DNA of 64,000 nt from positions 3,844,001 to 3,908,000 of the forward strand of contig OX621256.1 of assembly GCA_951640165.1 (NCBI GenBank), in the 5' to 3' direction. Shown here in pieces: positions 41,601 to 56,600 of this stretch. The position numbers and the translations under genes are program-made. How positions within the stretch are numbered: the first letter of the stretch is position 1; each line of letters begins with the position of its first letter. The notes under the pieces were generated by a model. The model was not told the origin of the DNA and searched no databases. It saw only the letters and a list, made by a program, of their open reading frames with translations. The stretch comes from Pseudoips prasinana (lineage: Eukaryota > Arthropoda > Insecta > Lepidoptera > Nolidae).

Positions 41601-44600
41601 TGGTCCCATGGTATTTATTTATATCATAATTTTCTTACAAAAATATTGTTTGGCAGGTGAATGTAAATCTTACCCAAAAGCTCCGTCGCGATGATGGGAA
41701 CAAGAACCAATCCCACAGCCATATTCGCCAAGATGACGACAAAGAGAATGATCCGTTACCACTTAACATTCGCAGTAAGTATTCAAAATTAATTAGTTCA
41801 TCAGCTGCCACTGAGAAACACTGGCAGAAAACTCAGTAGGACATATTAAAAATATCTCCAATTCTTTTTAACATATTTTTTCTTACATTCGGGACTAGTA
41901 TCTCCCTCTTACTTACCACTGCAACTGCTATAACCCAGGATCAACAGTGGCACAGAATGAAATGGCACTGAGCAGTGAGGCTCAGGCATGTCCCGGGGAA
42001 TCATTTTAACTGTCTTGGATCCAGCAACGAATTCAATCAGAAATAAAATAGGAGGAGTTAGAAAATGAATAGTTCCCCTTCCCTCCAGAGCAAAGCGGGA
42101 GACAGAATGATGTAAAGAGGCTATAGATTCATGAAACGAGAGAATTGTAACTAGAGAAGCGAGCTGTTATATTTGATTCCAATAGTTGGTATGACAAAAG
42201 CGCTTAAACGCACGGAAGTAGTTCCTTGTTGCTACACTATCTGTATTAAACTACTCCAGATATTGGTTCAAAGCTATTAAACATAATATCACACTGATTT
42301 TGCCAGAGATCACAAATCTTTTTAACAGTATTTCTGCTGTGTTGTTGGCAACTTATATCACCATCCTATAACATCCTGTAGGGTCCATCGAACTTTTCCA
42401 GAGGAAATATCTACCAGAGAACGGACAGCAGTATTCTCTGAGTAGTATGACCATCATATCTTCAACCTGTCATGGCATATCCCTCCAAAAGATCTTCCAA
42501 CATAGAGATATTTTTGGGGAAGCCTTTGTCCAACAGTATACTTCATTCAATTAATGAAACATACATACATGCTTAGCCTGCTTCCCAGAGGGATAGGCAG
42601 AAATAGGGGATTTCTATTTGTCTTTGCATACCACTTTTCCCTCTTTTACTGTCATTAATTAAACAATACTTTATATTTATACTATTGCATTTATGATAGG
42701 GGTTTCGTTATTTCATAATTGATCCTTAAAATACTATTTCTTGTTATATTACAATAAATCTTACAGAAGCATAGAGAAAAGGGTAAAAAATAATTAAAAA
42801 CGTTTAAATGTGTCTGTAAAATACTTGCATATTTACTGACAAAACACATCAACAGTACAATTACATAGAATTAAAAAATTATATACTTAGTTAACTTAGG
42901 TTATGTGTTAGTAATCACACAAAAAACAGGTATGTATTACATTGTTAAAAAATACTTAGACTTCCAGTGCAGATAAAATTCTGCTTATCAATCACAATAA
43001 TTTGAATATTAGTAATAATATATGTATAATAAAACAACAAGTTAAATAGATTTGAAGATTGTATGAAGTATTGGCGAGCATGTATGAAGAAAGTAATGAC
43101 AGTAAACGAGGCGAAAGAGGTGTGCAAGGATCGTGACAAATGGGTGTCCGTTGTCTGCCTACCCCTCTGGGAAACAGGCGTGAGTCTATGTATGTATGTA
43201 TACATGTGGGAAGGTCTCAGATACTTTTTATTACAAAGGCCTCCCATCATGTTAGGAGTAGGTAATAAGCAAATTAACACATGAATAAAAATAAGTATGT
43301 GTTATGTTTATTATACAAAAATTAGTTAGTTTAGTAAATTCGATTTTTTTTCTCTCAAGGTCCAAATCCAGACAGAAACACAGGAATAGTGGACCTCGGT
43401 CAGGGCTTCCCGATTGTTGTGCGTATGTATCGAGTATAAATTTAAACTAGAGATTTTCTGTCTGTCTGTTTTAGGTAATTAATTAGTATATTAGTAGTTC
43501 ATAATCATCTTTAAGATAAAATAAATACACTTTATTTCATACCATTTACAGAGCATAGTTTACAGGATATATTCAGTAGTTTAGTAATAAAGTAGCAATC
43601 ATATATTTAAAATTGGCGAAAGATCAATCTTTTCCCACACCAAATACTTGAATGAAAAGATATAATGAAATTTATTCAGTACTTGGGTATTAACATACAC
43701 TTGTATCTATAGGTCAAGCTCACAATGCAGTACATATACAATATTAAAGTAAATGTTTTAACTAGTCCCTCCCTCTGTGCGGTCTGTTTTCTCAATTAAA
43801 ATATTGGAAATGATTAATTAAACATCTGTTTAGTTAGAAATTTATTTTTAAGTATAGTACTATTAAATTTTGAAGACAGCAAGCAGTTTGCGACCTCAGA
43901 ATGCTCTCAACTAGTATTTTAACTTAAGAGTCAACAAATACCTGAGGGCACTCTTATGGGGTTCGGGCCTCAGCTCAGGGGCCCGCTGAAGTAAAAACGC
44001 GGGAATTCTACTAAGAGGGAGAGAATTTGTTTTATTTAACACTAGCAGTGCCCGCGGACTTCTTTCCGCGTTATAATTATTTTTGTCCCTGCCCGTTTGT
44101 CCCGCGTAATACTTCAGGTTAAAAGTTTGGGATAAATAAAAATTATGATGATGAATCATATCCTCTGACGATCCACAATAACGTAGCTTTGTATTGGTAA
44201 AATGATTTTGAAAATCGGTTCAGTAGATCCGGAGATTTCCCCTTACAACGTCACAAACGTTTCCTCTTTATAATATTAGTATAGATAATTGTTTTATCTC
44301 TGTATCCAATTGAGAGTTCTTCATTCCTTCGATTTCTTCGGCTTCCATTTTCTGAGCATTCTTTTTTTCAATTCCCTCCATTCCCCCTATTTATCCCTTG
44401 ACTTCTTCCTCTTCTATAGTGTTAAGAGTTAGATCACTTCTCGTCTACCATTTCCAACACTTCGTTTGTTTGTCTAGTTGCAGTAATCTATACTCCGGTT
44501 GAGTGGAAGCAATCGCTATTATACAATTACGCAATTATACTATAATCAATAGCCAATATTAAATAAAAAACAACATGGAAAAAAAAACAAATCATTTTTT

Positions 44601-47600
44601 TTAAATTTATTTATTTATTTATACCACATACACTATCATTACAGTTTACCCATTGCGATAGCGTAGACATACATTTTGACTTAGGAATAACTAATACATA
44701 TTATCTTGTCTAGACAACAATAAACTTATGGCCAAAGTGAACTCATTCAGTGAACAAGAGAACAAATCAATACATATGAAAACATACTTAAAATTAAGTT
44801 AAGCATCTTCTACATGGTTGCAAACTAACGTCCCAAGAGAGGTCACCCTGGTGTTTTCCATCCATCTACCGTGTAGAAGATGCTTTAGACAGAATGTTTA
44901 TAAGATTGAAATACCTCACATAAAAATATTTTTTTAAACGTAGTACGTAGTAGTATTTAAACCAACAAATAAACCAAACAAACACCAATCTCAACGACTG
45001 ATGCGATGACGTCATAATTATGTAAGTAAACAAACTACGTTCTCCGCCGTAGTTGTCTACTCGCATGTGACTGTTAGCAGATCTACGGATTAGTTTCATA
45101 TGTTCTTTGATCGACTAAAAAGCATCACAAATCATTGAATTCTCCTTATACAATATCCCTCGTTTCTTTACACACGTATGACGTCATATGTTGCAGCGTA
45201 TGTTTTTGCGCGGCAATTTTAAAAAGTAATGCTACATAGATACCTTTATATATACATATATTTGTGTTTTTCCTGTGTATATACAAGGTGTAACATTAAT
45301 GGTGGACGTAATTTATGAAGTTTAATTTGCATATAAAACTTAACATGTGTTGCACATCGACATGAAATATACACAAAAAATATATTAATTCTCCATACAA
45401 GAATAACGATCAGCTAATGCATTTAATTCCTCAAGTTACGGCCACTATTTATGTTACACCTTTTATATCCATTTTACTTATTGAGCTACTGAAAAGTTGT
45501 ACATTTTCCTATTGTGTACACGGCTATATATCAAGCTTTAGGTATATCTTTAATTTAAGCTGACCTCTCAATGCATGGAAATCCTATACAACGCGAGATC
45601 AGCTTATACTGGAAAATTATAGCTTGATATGTAGCCGTGGTACATTGTTTTGGATATTTAATATTATTTTTGTATTTGTTTATTCATGTGTGCAACAAAG
45701 TGTATCTATCTATGACTCATTAAATCTCTCCAAATATATAATCTCTCTGTCTCTTTGATTTCGTTTTATACATTACGTTTTTAATTTATAGAGAAATAAA
45801 ATAATATCCTCGAACATTATTCACACACGACCATCTGATTCCAAACTAAGTAATGGAAACCAGATAAGTCATAAACTACATATAGTACCTTTTGTTTGTA
45901 AATCGATAATTACAACCAGACTCAGGACAAACAGACATTTTCATGCACACAAATATTTGTCCTGGGTGGGAATCGAACCCACGACCTCCGGCGTGAAAAG
46001 CAAGCAATTTGTCAACCACACCAACAGGCCCTTCAAATATAAATAGAAAAGACGACATATTATAACAAAAATGTCAATAAATACAGAGAGTAATGCACAG
46101 AGTATCCAAATCTCAAGATATTTCTCTTTTTACCCCCATTTTTCATGTGACAGTGAGATTCAGAGTAATATAAGAATTAAAACATTTTTGGTCATTTGTC
46201 TCCTAGTCAAAGAAGAGAAGATATCGCTCCCAGTGGAAAGTGAGCCGATGGAGATGGAATCCTTGCCAACTAATATTGAGGTCAAACGGGAAAATGATAA
46301 GGATGAAATTGCCATGCCGCCACCTGCAGTGCCAAGTAAGTAGATATATTTTAAATCTTAATATTTTGCCTTGTGGTGAGGTTTTGGCGTTTTTTAACCT
46401 GTGGTGGTTTTTAAAACCTTTAAAACTTTTTTCTCTTTTAGTTCTCGTCAGGATTGTACCTATTTTAAACTGATTGTGATATTTTTTTGATACGAGGCAT
46501 GCCATTTAAGCGTTGTCGTTTGAAAAAAACAACTAGAACCTCATAGTACTTTTTATTGTTTTTCAAAGCATTCACCACGTAGCTTAATACACTTTTCCAT
46601 TCGCTCAAACCAGTTATTATAACATTTATTCCACTGTATAGTGGGGGTGTTCAAAATGGCGGACTTGTAAGCGTCGACTGCTTCTTCACCTTTGACCACT
46701 AAGACTTTTCTTAACTTAAGGAAATGTAAAAAAGAAATCGTTAGGGCTTAGGTCAGGACTGACAGAGCTTAAAAGGCACGCCTAGTATGTCAGGTATACT
46801 AAATAGCGAATTGGATATAGCCTTGTAAAGTTGAAGTTGGATTTTATAACTTAAATATTTGTATCAGAGCCTCGTAAAAATGCGGCTAAAGAAAAGCCAA
46901 TGGAGGAGGTTAATGAGGAGTCTTCGGGCCGCCGCCGCACCAACCGCAGGAAACAGACTGAAAGCATGGCGCCGCCGCCCGGTAAGTACTTACAATCGAT
47001 ACACTTCTTTGTTTTGATTACCTTAATTAAATTTTTTAACTAGGTGTAAATTTACACTACTTGCATTCGACCTTTATTTTTTTTTACGTTGTGAAATGCC
47101 TTTCGCACGTCGCGTAGGGCCGACCCACTAAAACCACCACGGTAGCCAGCCTCACAGTGCCTGTAGCGGGGGCTCTGGGTACTCGGGAACGATCTCGCCA
47201 GTACCCCCGCTGTACACTGAGCGTCTGAGACTCTCCCCCCGGGGCCGGGAGGGACCCGAATGCCTCCCTGTCGCGCACAAGCGCGTTTAGGCAACCTGAG
47301 CTACAGCAGGTTACCTCTTCCCCGCTTATACAAGACGAGTGGAGTGCTATTCCTCCAAACGCCAGCCGGACGCCGCATACTCTCTCGCGCTGCAATTAGC
47401 TCCCAGCGCCGGACGTGCATTCGACCTATTTTGACCTATGAAGGTGTTCGCATACGTCGCTATCATGTATCATGTCCACTTAATGCTTCAAGCAAGTGTC
47501 TAAACGATTTTTCGACTGGGCTATGTATCATCCAATTCCCTTTGCCGCCTAAGTGAAATACACCCATATCGTCCAATAGCGTAGGCACCTCGACCCAGGT

Positions 47601-50600
47601 ACGTATTAGACGATCCGGATAATGATATCATGATATTATATTAGAACAAAGAAAAACAAACTTGGTGTGAAGGAGAATGTAGTCACAAAGATAGAAAAAT
47701 GTATGCTGAGATGGTTTGGGCATTTAGAAAGGATGAATGAAAGAAGATTGACAAAAGAAGTATACCTGGCCTGTGTGAATGGGACAAACGGAAGGGGAAG
47801 ACCTTTCATCAAGACGGAAGAACATTCTCTGACCAAATAGGAGACGTTCTCAAGAAAGGCCAGGTCAGAAGTATCCTAAACCGGCGATGTATGAAGAATA
47901 TAATGACAGTAAACAAGGCAAAAGAGGTGTGCAAAGATCGTGACAAATGGAACTGCCTACCCCTCTGGGAAACAGGCGTGAGTCTATCGGACGAACGGGC
48001 CGCGTGTCCGCGTGTTAACGTAAATACGAAGGATATTTTTGGCAGTCCATACAAAATGAAAGAAAGGGAAAGGTTCCCAAGCAGCGACCACGACCCGCGG
48101 AAGACGCAGCGTGGGCAGGCCCCCTACAAGATAGACCGATGATCTTGCGAAGTCGCCTTTGTCCCGCAGTGGCCGTCTTGATATGATGATGATAACAGCA
48201 TTACGAACTACTCGCCTGCGTTGAAATTCCTGCTATATAAGCTCACTCTCATAAACCGATGGTTCCACTCAGTTAAGTTCTACCCTCTCTAGCGACAGAG
48301 TTGCGCGTTGACTGCAAAACAGCCCCCATTGCCATATCTCAGATTTAAAACTTGATTCAAAATGCGTCACTGAATAGACTTTGATAGGAAAGTTTATTGT
48401 ACGGTGGATCTAAAAAAATATTGACTTCCCATAGTAAATATTTTAAAATTATGGAAAAATTGCTTTCCCTAATTTTGCGTTGTTTTGTTTCGTTTGTACC
48501 CATATGTTTGTATACATTGTATATGAATATATAAATGACTGCCTCTTTGGTCTAGCGGTAGCGTGTTCAACCGCAGATAATGGGGTCCTGGGTTCAAATC
48601 CCGGGTCGGGCCAAAAAGTGATTTTGGGATTTTTCCGTAAAAACAAAATTTCTCAGTATCAGCCCGAAGTCAGGAAGTTGGCGGTATTACACCCCCGTGC
48701 CTCGGAGAGCACGTAAAGCCGTCGGTCCTGTACCTGAACTCTTTCCGGTCGTGTTGTTAGGCGTCCCATCGGATCATGAGAGTGATGGAATAGAAAGTGC
48801 CCCTGTGTTTGCGCACACACTTGTGCACTATAATATGTCCTGCGCAATTGGCTAGTCTCCATTAAGACTGGCCGCCGTGGCCGAAATTCGGTCGGGAGGA
48901 CATCATCATATATTGAGAAACATTCAGACAATAGGTATGTAGTAAAATATAAATTTCAATCATTAAACCTAAACATAATCTCCTTGACAATAACTTAATA
49001 CAAGCTAGCTAAATATCACTACTATTATAAAATAAATTGTATAAATGTTTTAACATTCCGTGTACCTAAATATATGTAATATGCAACTAGAAATAATAAC
49101 TGTATTACTACAAACATGTTCTGACTATTTACAAGCGCTTTTTTAAAGTTTACGTGAATAAAAACCTTTTTTATTTTATTTTATTTTGATGTCTACATAT
49201 TGTGTTTGCTTTTGTACCCATTACAAGTATAACATGCTATCGAGATCCAATGATATCGACCTCCTTGTGTTTCTAAAGTCCACATTTCTTGTTTTGTGGC
49301 ACGTGCAGACAGAAGCTAACATGTTCATACATGTTCCAATTTGTGAGGATGACCTCGCGTTCAAACAGTAAAAACCAGTTCCGTCAGTCGTTTTTGTCTG
49401 ATGTTGTAATTGTAACAGGGAATTGAATTTGAAATAGGTCTAGTGGTTAGTGATCCGGACTCGTGGGTTCGATTCCCACCCAGGGCAAATTGTTGTGTGA
49501 TGAGCACGATTATTTGATCTGTATCTGGGTGTAATTTATTTATAATATGTACCGTCCTATTGCCATTACTTCCTTGCTCTCAAAAATAATGGAAACCATT
49601 ATCAATCGCCAACTTCTACGGTATCTTGAGGATCATCACCTTATTAGTGACCGCCAATTCGGATTTCGTCAGGGTCGGTCTGCTATGAATATCAGGATCG
49701 CGGGTGTATTTCTCAGATTGGCCTAAATATATTGCAGTTATTTGGTACCCTCTGTGTACTTTTACGTACCTCTCCTGAAAATCTGTGTACCTACGCCCGT
49801 ACAGTGATATTTGAAATATTGGGACCACTACCCAAGATTATTTAAATGTTTATAAATATGTTCATCGACAACCCCTCTGCCAAGCGTGATTATTATCCCA
49901 TATCCCCCCAAATTATGCCTTGGGAGATGCCTTTGTCCAGCTACGGACGCCTATTGACTGACATGATAATGATAATTATTATGAACTAGCTGTGACCCGC
50001 GGTTTTACATGCGTTACACTTTATGAATGTGTTATTCGGATATATAAGCTATATTTCTACCAAGTTTTATAAATGTTTTTAAACTTTCGCGATTTGTACA
50101 CATTTTTATATACTGTGGACACGGGACTCATCGCGATAAAGATTTAGGTAACCAAGGTAATGATTTACCTAAATCTTTGTCGCGATGAGACCCGTGTCCA
50201 CAGTATATAAAAAAAGTTTTATACAATCCGTTCGGTAGTTTTTGCGCGAAAGAGTAATGAACATACACACTCACAAACTTTCGACTTTATATTATTAGGG
50301 TGATGCTCGCAGTGTTTGATTTGCTGGATCGGCGTTCGGACGAATTGTCTCGAACAATATCCATTTTTAATTAAAAGGACAGCAGTTTCATTAAAACCTA
50401 CCAAATTAAATTCTAGAAAAAAAAAGATCTTTTTTTAAGTATATATGTATGATCACAAAAACGTTGAAAGGCATTTAAAAAGATCATGGTCGACCTTTGT
50501 GTCGAGCAGTAGAAGACTCCCAGTCGGGCAACTCTGGGGCTCTACCGGCTTAGTCGTTGAACATCGATTTCTTAAATGGCGTTCAAATGAATAAAGGTTA

Positions 50601-53600
50601 AAAATGACTTAATCAATCGTTAAATCGGCTTCCATGGGCACATGTGACGTCATTAATGGTCCGGAATCTATTGTCAACGTTGAAGCCGATTTAACGATTG
50701 ATTAAGTTATTTTTAACCTTTATTTATTTGAATGCCATTCACGAAAACGATGTTCGGCGACTTAGCCGGTAGAGCCCCTGGTCGTGGGTTCAATTCCCGC
50801 ACCGGAGAGATGTCAATGGGAAGTGTCGGGGTAGGTTGTTTCAGAATATGTATGACCATCTTTTCATAAGCCTAATGGAATGCGGTACCTAGTCTATCTA
50901 ATAAAGAATTAATAAGTAATATAGTATTTATAAGTTTTTTTTTTGTAATAATATTGTAAGTGTTGTATGCTCCTGTGTAGGGAAATCACACAGAACTAGT
51001 ATTTAAACATGCATAAAAAATGTTAAGTTGCATTGTGAAATTTCGATGGTGTATTGTTTTCAAATAAATCTCGAGGATTTCGTGATTTCGAGCACAGATA
51101 GTTGAGCACACTGTGTTATCTGTATTACATCTTGTACAATTAACTCATGTTTCTTTCAGTACCTGCAACCCGTTCCACGCGCTCTAGCCGGAGCACGCGT
51201 CAAATAGACCCGGAGGAACAACCCGCCGTACCGCCGGAGCCAAGACCTAAACGCACCAGAGCTAAGAAGGTAAACAAGCAATACTTCCAGCAGTTTAATT
51301 CCTTGGGATTCTTTTTTCTTCTAATAGTATTGAATTGGGTTGTGTGATCATTGCCGTATGACAAAGTCATAGGCATAGCACAATGTACAAATCTATCATC
51401 CTATTTGATTCCTGATTACGAACTACGCCCCTCCGATCCATAATCGGAGGGTTAGCCCTCCTCTCCGCATATTAAACAAATACAAATATTAGGTCTTTAC
51501 CTATGAAATTGCCGTTCTGCAGTACTGGCCATTTCAAATCAAAATAATTTTTGTTTGGCTAAGAATTCTAATTTCAAATTAATTTTATTTTAAAAACATG
51601 GATTCTTTTTTCCAAAAGTAGTCATTTCTTTATTGATTAGTGTTACATTTTCATCGCATTTCAATCTTTTTCGTCATCATGGATACGTTAAAAATTCGAG
51701 TAATTATGGAATATGAGTACCGTCGTGGCAGCAACGCGGCACAAGCGGCACGCAACATCAACGACGTTTACGGAGCTAACACTACAAACCAACGCACCAC
51801 CTGTTATTGGTTTGCTCGCTTCCGTTCTGGAAATTTCGACCTGAAAAATGAACCTCGCGGTCGTCCGAAGACTTTGGTCGACAATGACGAATTAAAGGCG
51901 GTTGTGGAAGCTGATGATACACAATCTACGGCTGAATTAGCAGCAGCTTTCGACGTTAGCGTCAAAACAATATTGGTCCATTTGCGTCAAATTGGCAAGG
52001 TAAAAAAGCTTGACAAATGGGTGCCCCACGAACTCAATGATCGCCAGCGCGAAGTACGCGTCGAGACGTGCCTTGCACTGCTCAACAGACACACAAATGA
52101 AGGAATTTTGAACCGCATTGTTACCTGCGATGAAAAATGGATTCTGTTTGATAACCGCAAGCGCTCAGCAAGTTGGTTGGATCCTGGTTCAGCACCTAAA
52201 CAATGCCCTAAACGAAAACTTACCCCTAGAAAAGTGATGGTCACTGTTTGGTGGTCTAGCGCCGGTGTGATTCATCACAGCTTCTTACCAAACGGGGTGA
52301 GCATTACTGCAGATGTGTACTGTGAAGAACTGAGCACAATGATGGAGAAGCTGGCGCATCTCCAACCAGCATTGGTCAATCGCTCGTCTCCGCTGCTCCT
52401 GCACGACAACGCGCGACCTCATACTGCACAGCAGACGGTCTCCAAGTTGCAAGAACTGGGGTTGGAAGCTCTCCGTCATCCGCCCTACTCACCAGACCTT
52501 GCGCCTACAGACTACTACTTTTTCCAGAATTTGGATAACTTCTTGGCGGGAAAAAAATTCAATACCCGAGAGGCAGTACAAAATGCCTTTGAAGAATTTG
52601 TTGCCTCCCGTCCAGCTGATTTCTTTAAGAAGGGCATCAATAAACTGCCACTGCGATGGCAAAGATGCATTGATTGCATGGGTGATTACTTCGATTAATA
52701 CAAATAAAAAAATTCATGAAAAAAATTCGTTTAAATTTTTTCATACAAAACGGCAATTTCATAGGTAAAGACCTATTATTTACTGGAACCAAAAACAGAT
52801 TATATACAATATTGTGTGTACGTTAGCAGCTACATTAGTTAGGAAAAAATCCTAGCTGTTAGCGCCCACCTCCGAGGTAGACAACAGTGTTCCATAGTTA
52901 GGGTAATAATTAGTTAAACATTTATAAAAAAAAGTGAAAATTAAAAAATGTAAAAGGAAAATCTTATGAACTATCAGATCACTTTGTGTGTGTATGTGCG
53001 TGTGAGTGGGTGTGTGTGTGTTTTGGTTCAGGGATTGTGTGTGTTTATAGAGTTTAAAGTTTGTAAAAAGAGTTTATGTTAATTTTAGTAATAGGATATT
53101 TAGAAGGAAATTAATGGGTGTATTGGATGTTAAGACTCTACGAGACTCTCCAGCTGTTCATAACTTAGATTGCTCAGCCATTCGTGTACACATTTTTGGC
53201 AATATCGCAGGGTCATAGGATATTATCTAGTGTCTTGTTTATTTTATTATAAAGGTTAGGGCTCATGAAGTGGTATTGTCGACTAGTCATTAGTAACGAT
53301 TGTTATTATTGAGCTAAGTATGCATGAAATCTTGTATATCTCTGCGCTGTAACACCCCTGAGGAGATGGTGCCCTCTAAACGTCTGCTGAAGGCTTAAGT
53401 CTCCGCTGGTTTCTGCAATCCGGTGAAGCAATGAAAGCCTCCTTGTCTGTAAAAATCAAATATAAAAAGGCGATGAGGGAAAACAATGTAGCATAAAAAT
53501 ATTATTGTAAAACTAGATATTAAAAGAAAATTATCACACCGTATCTTGCTCAAAAGCAAGCAGGTCTATTGCAACTGGAAAAGTCTGCTAAAGTTAGGGT

Positions 53601-56600
53601 GGAAGAATGCTTTCTTGACGTCTGTCAGTTCTTACAAGTTTAATAGAAAATTTAGCGAAATATAATAATATAAAAAATTAAAAAAAAAATATTCAGCACA
53701 ACACACAAGAAATACAGAAAGGTAAAAATAACATGAATACGTAGAAGAGGAAATCATATATTTAATATATAAGAAATATATATTTCTAACATATCAAAGT
53801 TTTGTCGGCCATTCAAACACTGCCTGCAATGATTTCTTCTTTCAGCGGCCGGACTTTAATCAAGCCAATAGGGTTGGAGGTTAGTAACACATGAAATTAA
53901 GTAAATAATTGTACCAATTTCAATTCTTGCAGAAAGTGTCAGAAGTGCCTACAACAGACTCTGAAAAAGAAGCTCCGCCAACACAAGATATTTTGGGTAA
54001 GTATTCTTTTTTTATTACTTACTTATCGTATGGGCAGTGGTTACCCTAGTGTCAGAGTTGTTCAAGCCGCTCTGTAGGCCTCCGAGATGGCTTAACGACT
54101 GTTGTCTAATGACTACAAACGGGACCGACAGCTTAAAGTGCCCTCCGAATCACGGAGACGCTCAGATATTAAACCACTTTGGCGGTCACCCATCTATGGA
54201 CTAACCGCGAGCCTAGTTGCTTGACCTCGCCGATCACTTACAGACCGTTGAGAGCATCAAGCTGTCAGCGCCTCCTTTTTTATTTATAAAGATTTACTAG
54301 TATACATACATTTGTTACTGGGAAATTCCTGTTGCGTAAGTCGTCCTATTTTCCAGGAGTATTGCTATCAAATATAAACCGTTTGTCTAGTAGTACCGTG
54401 TTCAAACATAGATAATGCTGTCCTAGGTTCAATGCCCGGCCAAGCTATGTTTTTCGCTAAGTAAAATCTCAGTATCGGTTAGTGAATATAAAAAACACAT
54501 TGGCAATATTAGTAGTAAGTTATTTTACTTGGTAAGGAATTTTAATATTGTAATGTTTTCCTCAGCATCGCCTGCCGACAAACCAAGGCCTAAAAGAACT
54601 CGCCGCGGCCAAAAAGCCACGTAAGTGTATTTTTCTTTTATTTTGTAAAAATTAGCATGCAAGTCATACAAGATGTAACATAAATAGTGAAGGTAATTTC
54701 AGGAGCTTAATTTTTCCTATTCATCATCATCATCATATCAACCGAAAGACGTCCAATGCTGGACAAAATCCTCTCCCAAAGATCTCCACAATTGCCGGTC
54801 TTGCGCTATTCGCACCCAGCAGTTTCAGCAGTCCACCTTGTAGGGGGCCTGCCCACGCTGCGTCTTCCGGTTCGTGGTCGCCACTGAGAACCTTTCTGCC
54901 CCAGCGGCCGTCGGCTCTACGAGCTATGTGCCGCCCACTGCCACTTCAGTGCGGCAATTCTTCAGGCTATGTTGGTCATTGGTTCGCCTGCGAATTTCAG
55001 CATTTCTGACACGGATACTCCAAGCATAACCCTTTCCATTGCCCTTTGGATGACCTTGAGCCGCCTGATTTTTCCTATTAGTAGTAAATTAACCTTTAGA
55101 GCGTGGCCAGCACGCTACGGTCTACGGTTTGTCGTGTATACATGACTGTAGCAGACAAAAGGTCGTCCTTAAATTACATGTAGCGGTCATAAGGTTAGTC
55201 CTTACATTACGTCCAGTCCAAGCTGGAAGAAACCGGTAATTTTGCCACCCGGCATGGATTTGAATACCATCTTCTATCAACCCTGATAGTTCTTATCAAT
55301 CGGAGCCATTGTTATTTAAGACGTGCACCTATTTACTTGTTAGTATAATAATAATATCGTGGGACATTATTTACACACGGCCATCTGATCTCAAACTAAG
55401 CGGAGCTTGTAATATGGAATCCAGAAAACTGATATACTACTTTTCTTTTGTAAATACATACTTATATAGATAATTACACCCAGACTCAGGACAAACAGAC
55501 ATATTCATGCACACAAATATCTGTCCTGGGTGGGAATCGAACCTATGACCTCCGGCGTGAAAAGCAGGCATTTGCCAACCTCGCCACCAGGCCCATCAGT
55601 CATATTCGTAAATTAGTGATTTTGCTTCTCTACTTGTGTAAATATAAATATCTTGGGACAACTAACATACTGCCATCTAATCCCAACCTAGTTTGGGATT
55701 AAATGGCAGTATGTAATATGCCACCTGATAACTGATAAATATACCAGTATATTTCTAATTTCATATGTATTATAGATAAATTACACACAGAAACAGACAA
55801 AATAATCATGCTCATCGCACAAATATTTGTTATGTCTGAGTGTTATTTATATATTACTAGCTGGACCCCGCAGTTATACCCGCGTTAAACTTTATAAAAT
55901 ATGGCCTATGTTATCCTAACTATAAAAATAAGCCTATGTTCTTTCTCAGGGTCTAGACCATCTGTATACCAAATCTCATTCTAATCCGTTCAGTAGTTTT
56001 GGCGTGAAAGAGTAACAGACAGACAGACAGAGTTACTTTCGCATTTATAATATTAGTTAGGATTTAGAAGTATATGAGTATGTTTATCAGTTTTCTTGTT
56101 GCCACAGTACAGGCTTAAACTAGGCAAGTTTGGAATCAGATGCCAGTGTGGTAGTTATCCCCAGATATTTATTTTACTATATTTTAAAAAAGCATTTCTT
56201 TTTATTCTTTCAGCGACAATGTTGAAGAAAAGTCTCAAAATCCACCTCCGACCCCCAAAGATGAACCGAAATCAGAACCCGAAGTCACATCCCCCATTTT
56301 ACAAAAAGAAGCACCCAAAAAACACACAGACAAAACTAAAAAGGACATAATTGAATCGACAAAGACAAATAAGAAACTCGCAGAAAAAGCTAAAAAAGAC
56401 CTTAACGCTGAGGAAACAACGTCTAATGGCGATGAGGAGGTGGATGCAATGGATAAGACTAGAATTATACCTCAGAAGGGGGATGATGAGATGGATAAGA
56501 CTAGAATCATACCTCAGAAGGGGGATGAGATGGATAAGACGATGGATTTACCAAATGGGGTGTATAACCACGCGTCGGTAACGCCTAAGAATGTTGTAAG

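Noticed and set aside
46071..46343. 90-codon frame starting at 46071 that includes exon 6
   Set aside because: The part before 46207 is intron sequence; the acceptor TCTCCTAG and phase agreement place the exon start at 46207.
56096..56581. Two plus-strand open frames of 76-84 codons over exon 11
   Set aside because: They are in other frames of exon 11. The exon frame has splice sites and phase agreement with exons 10 and 12, whereas these do not.
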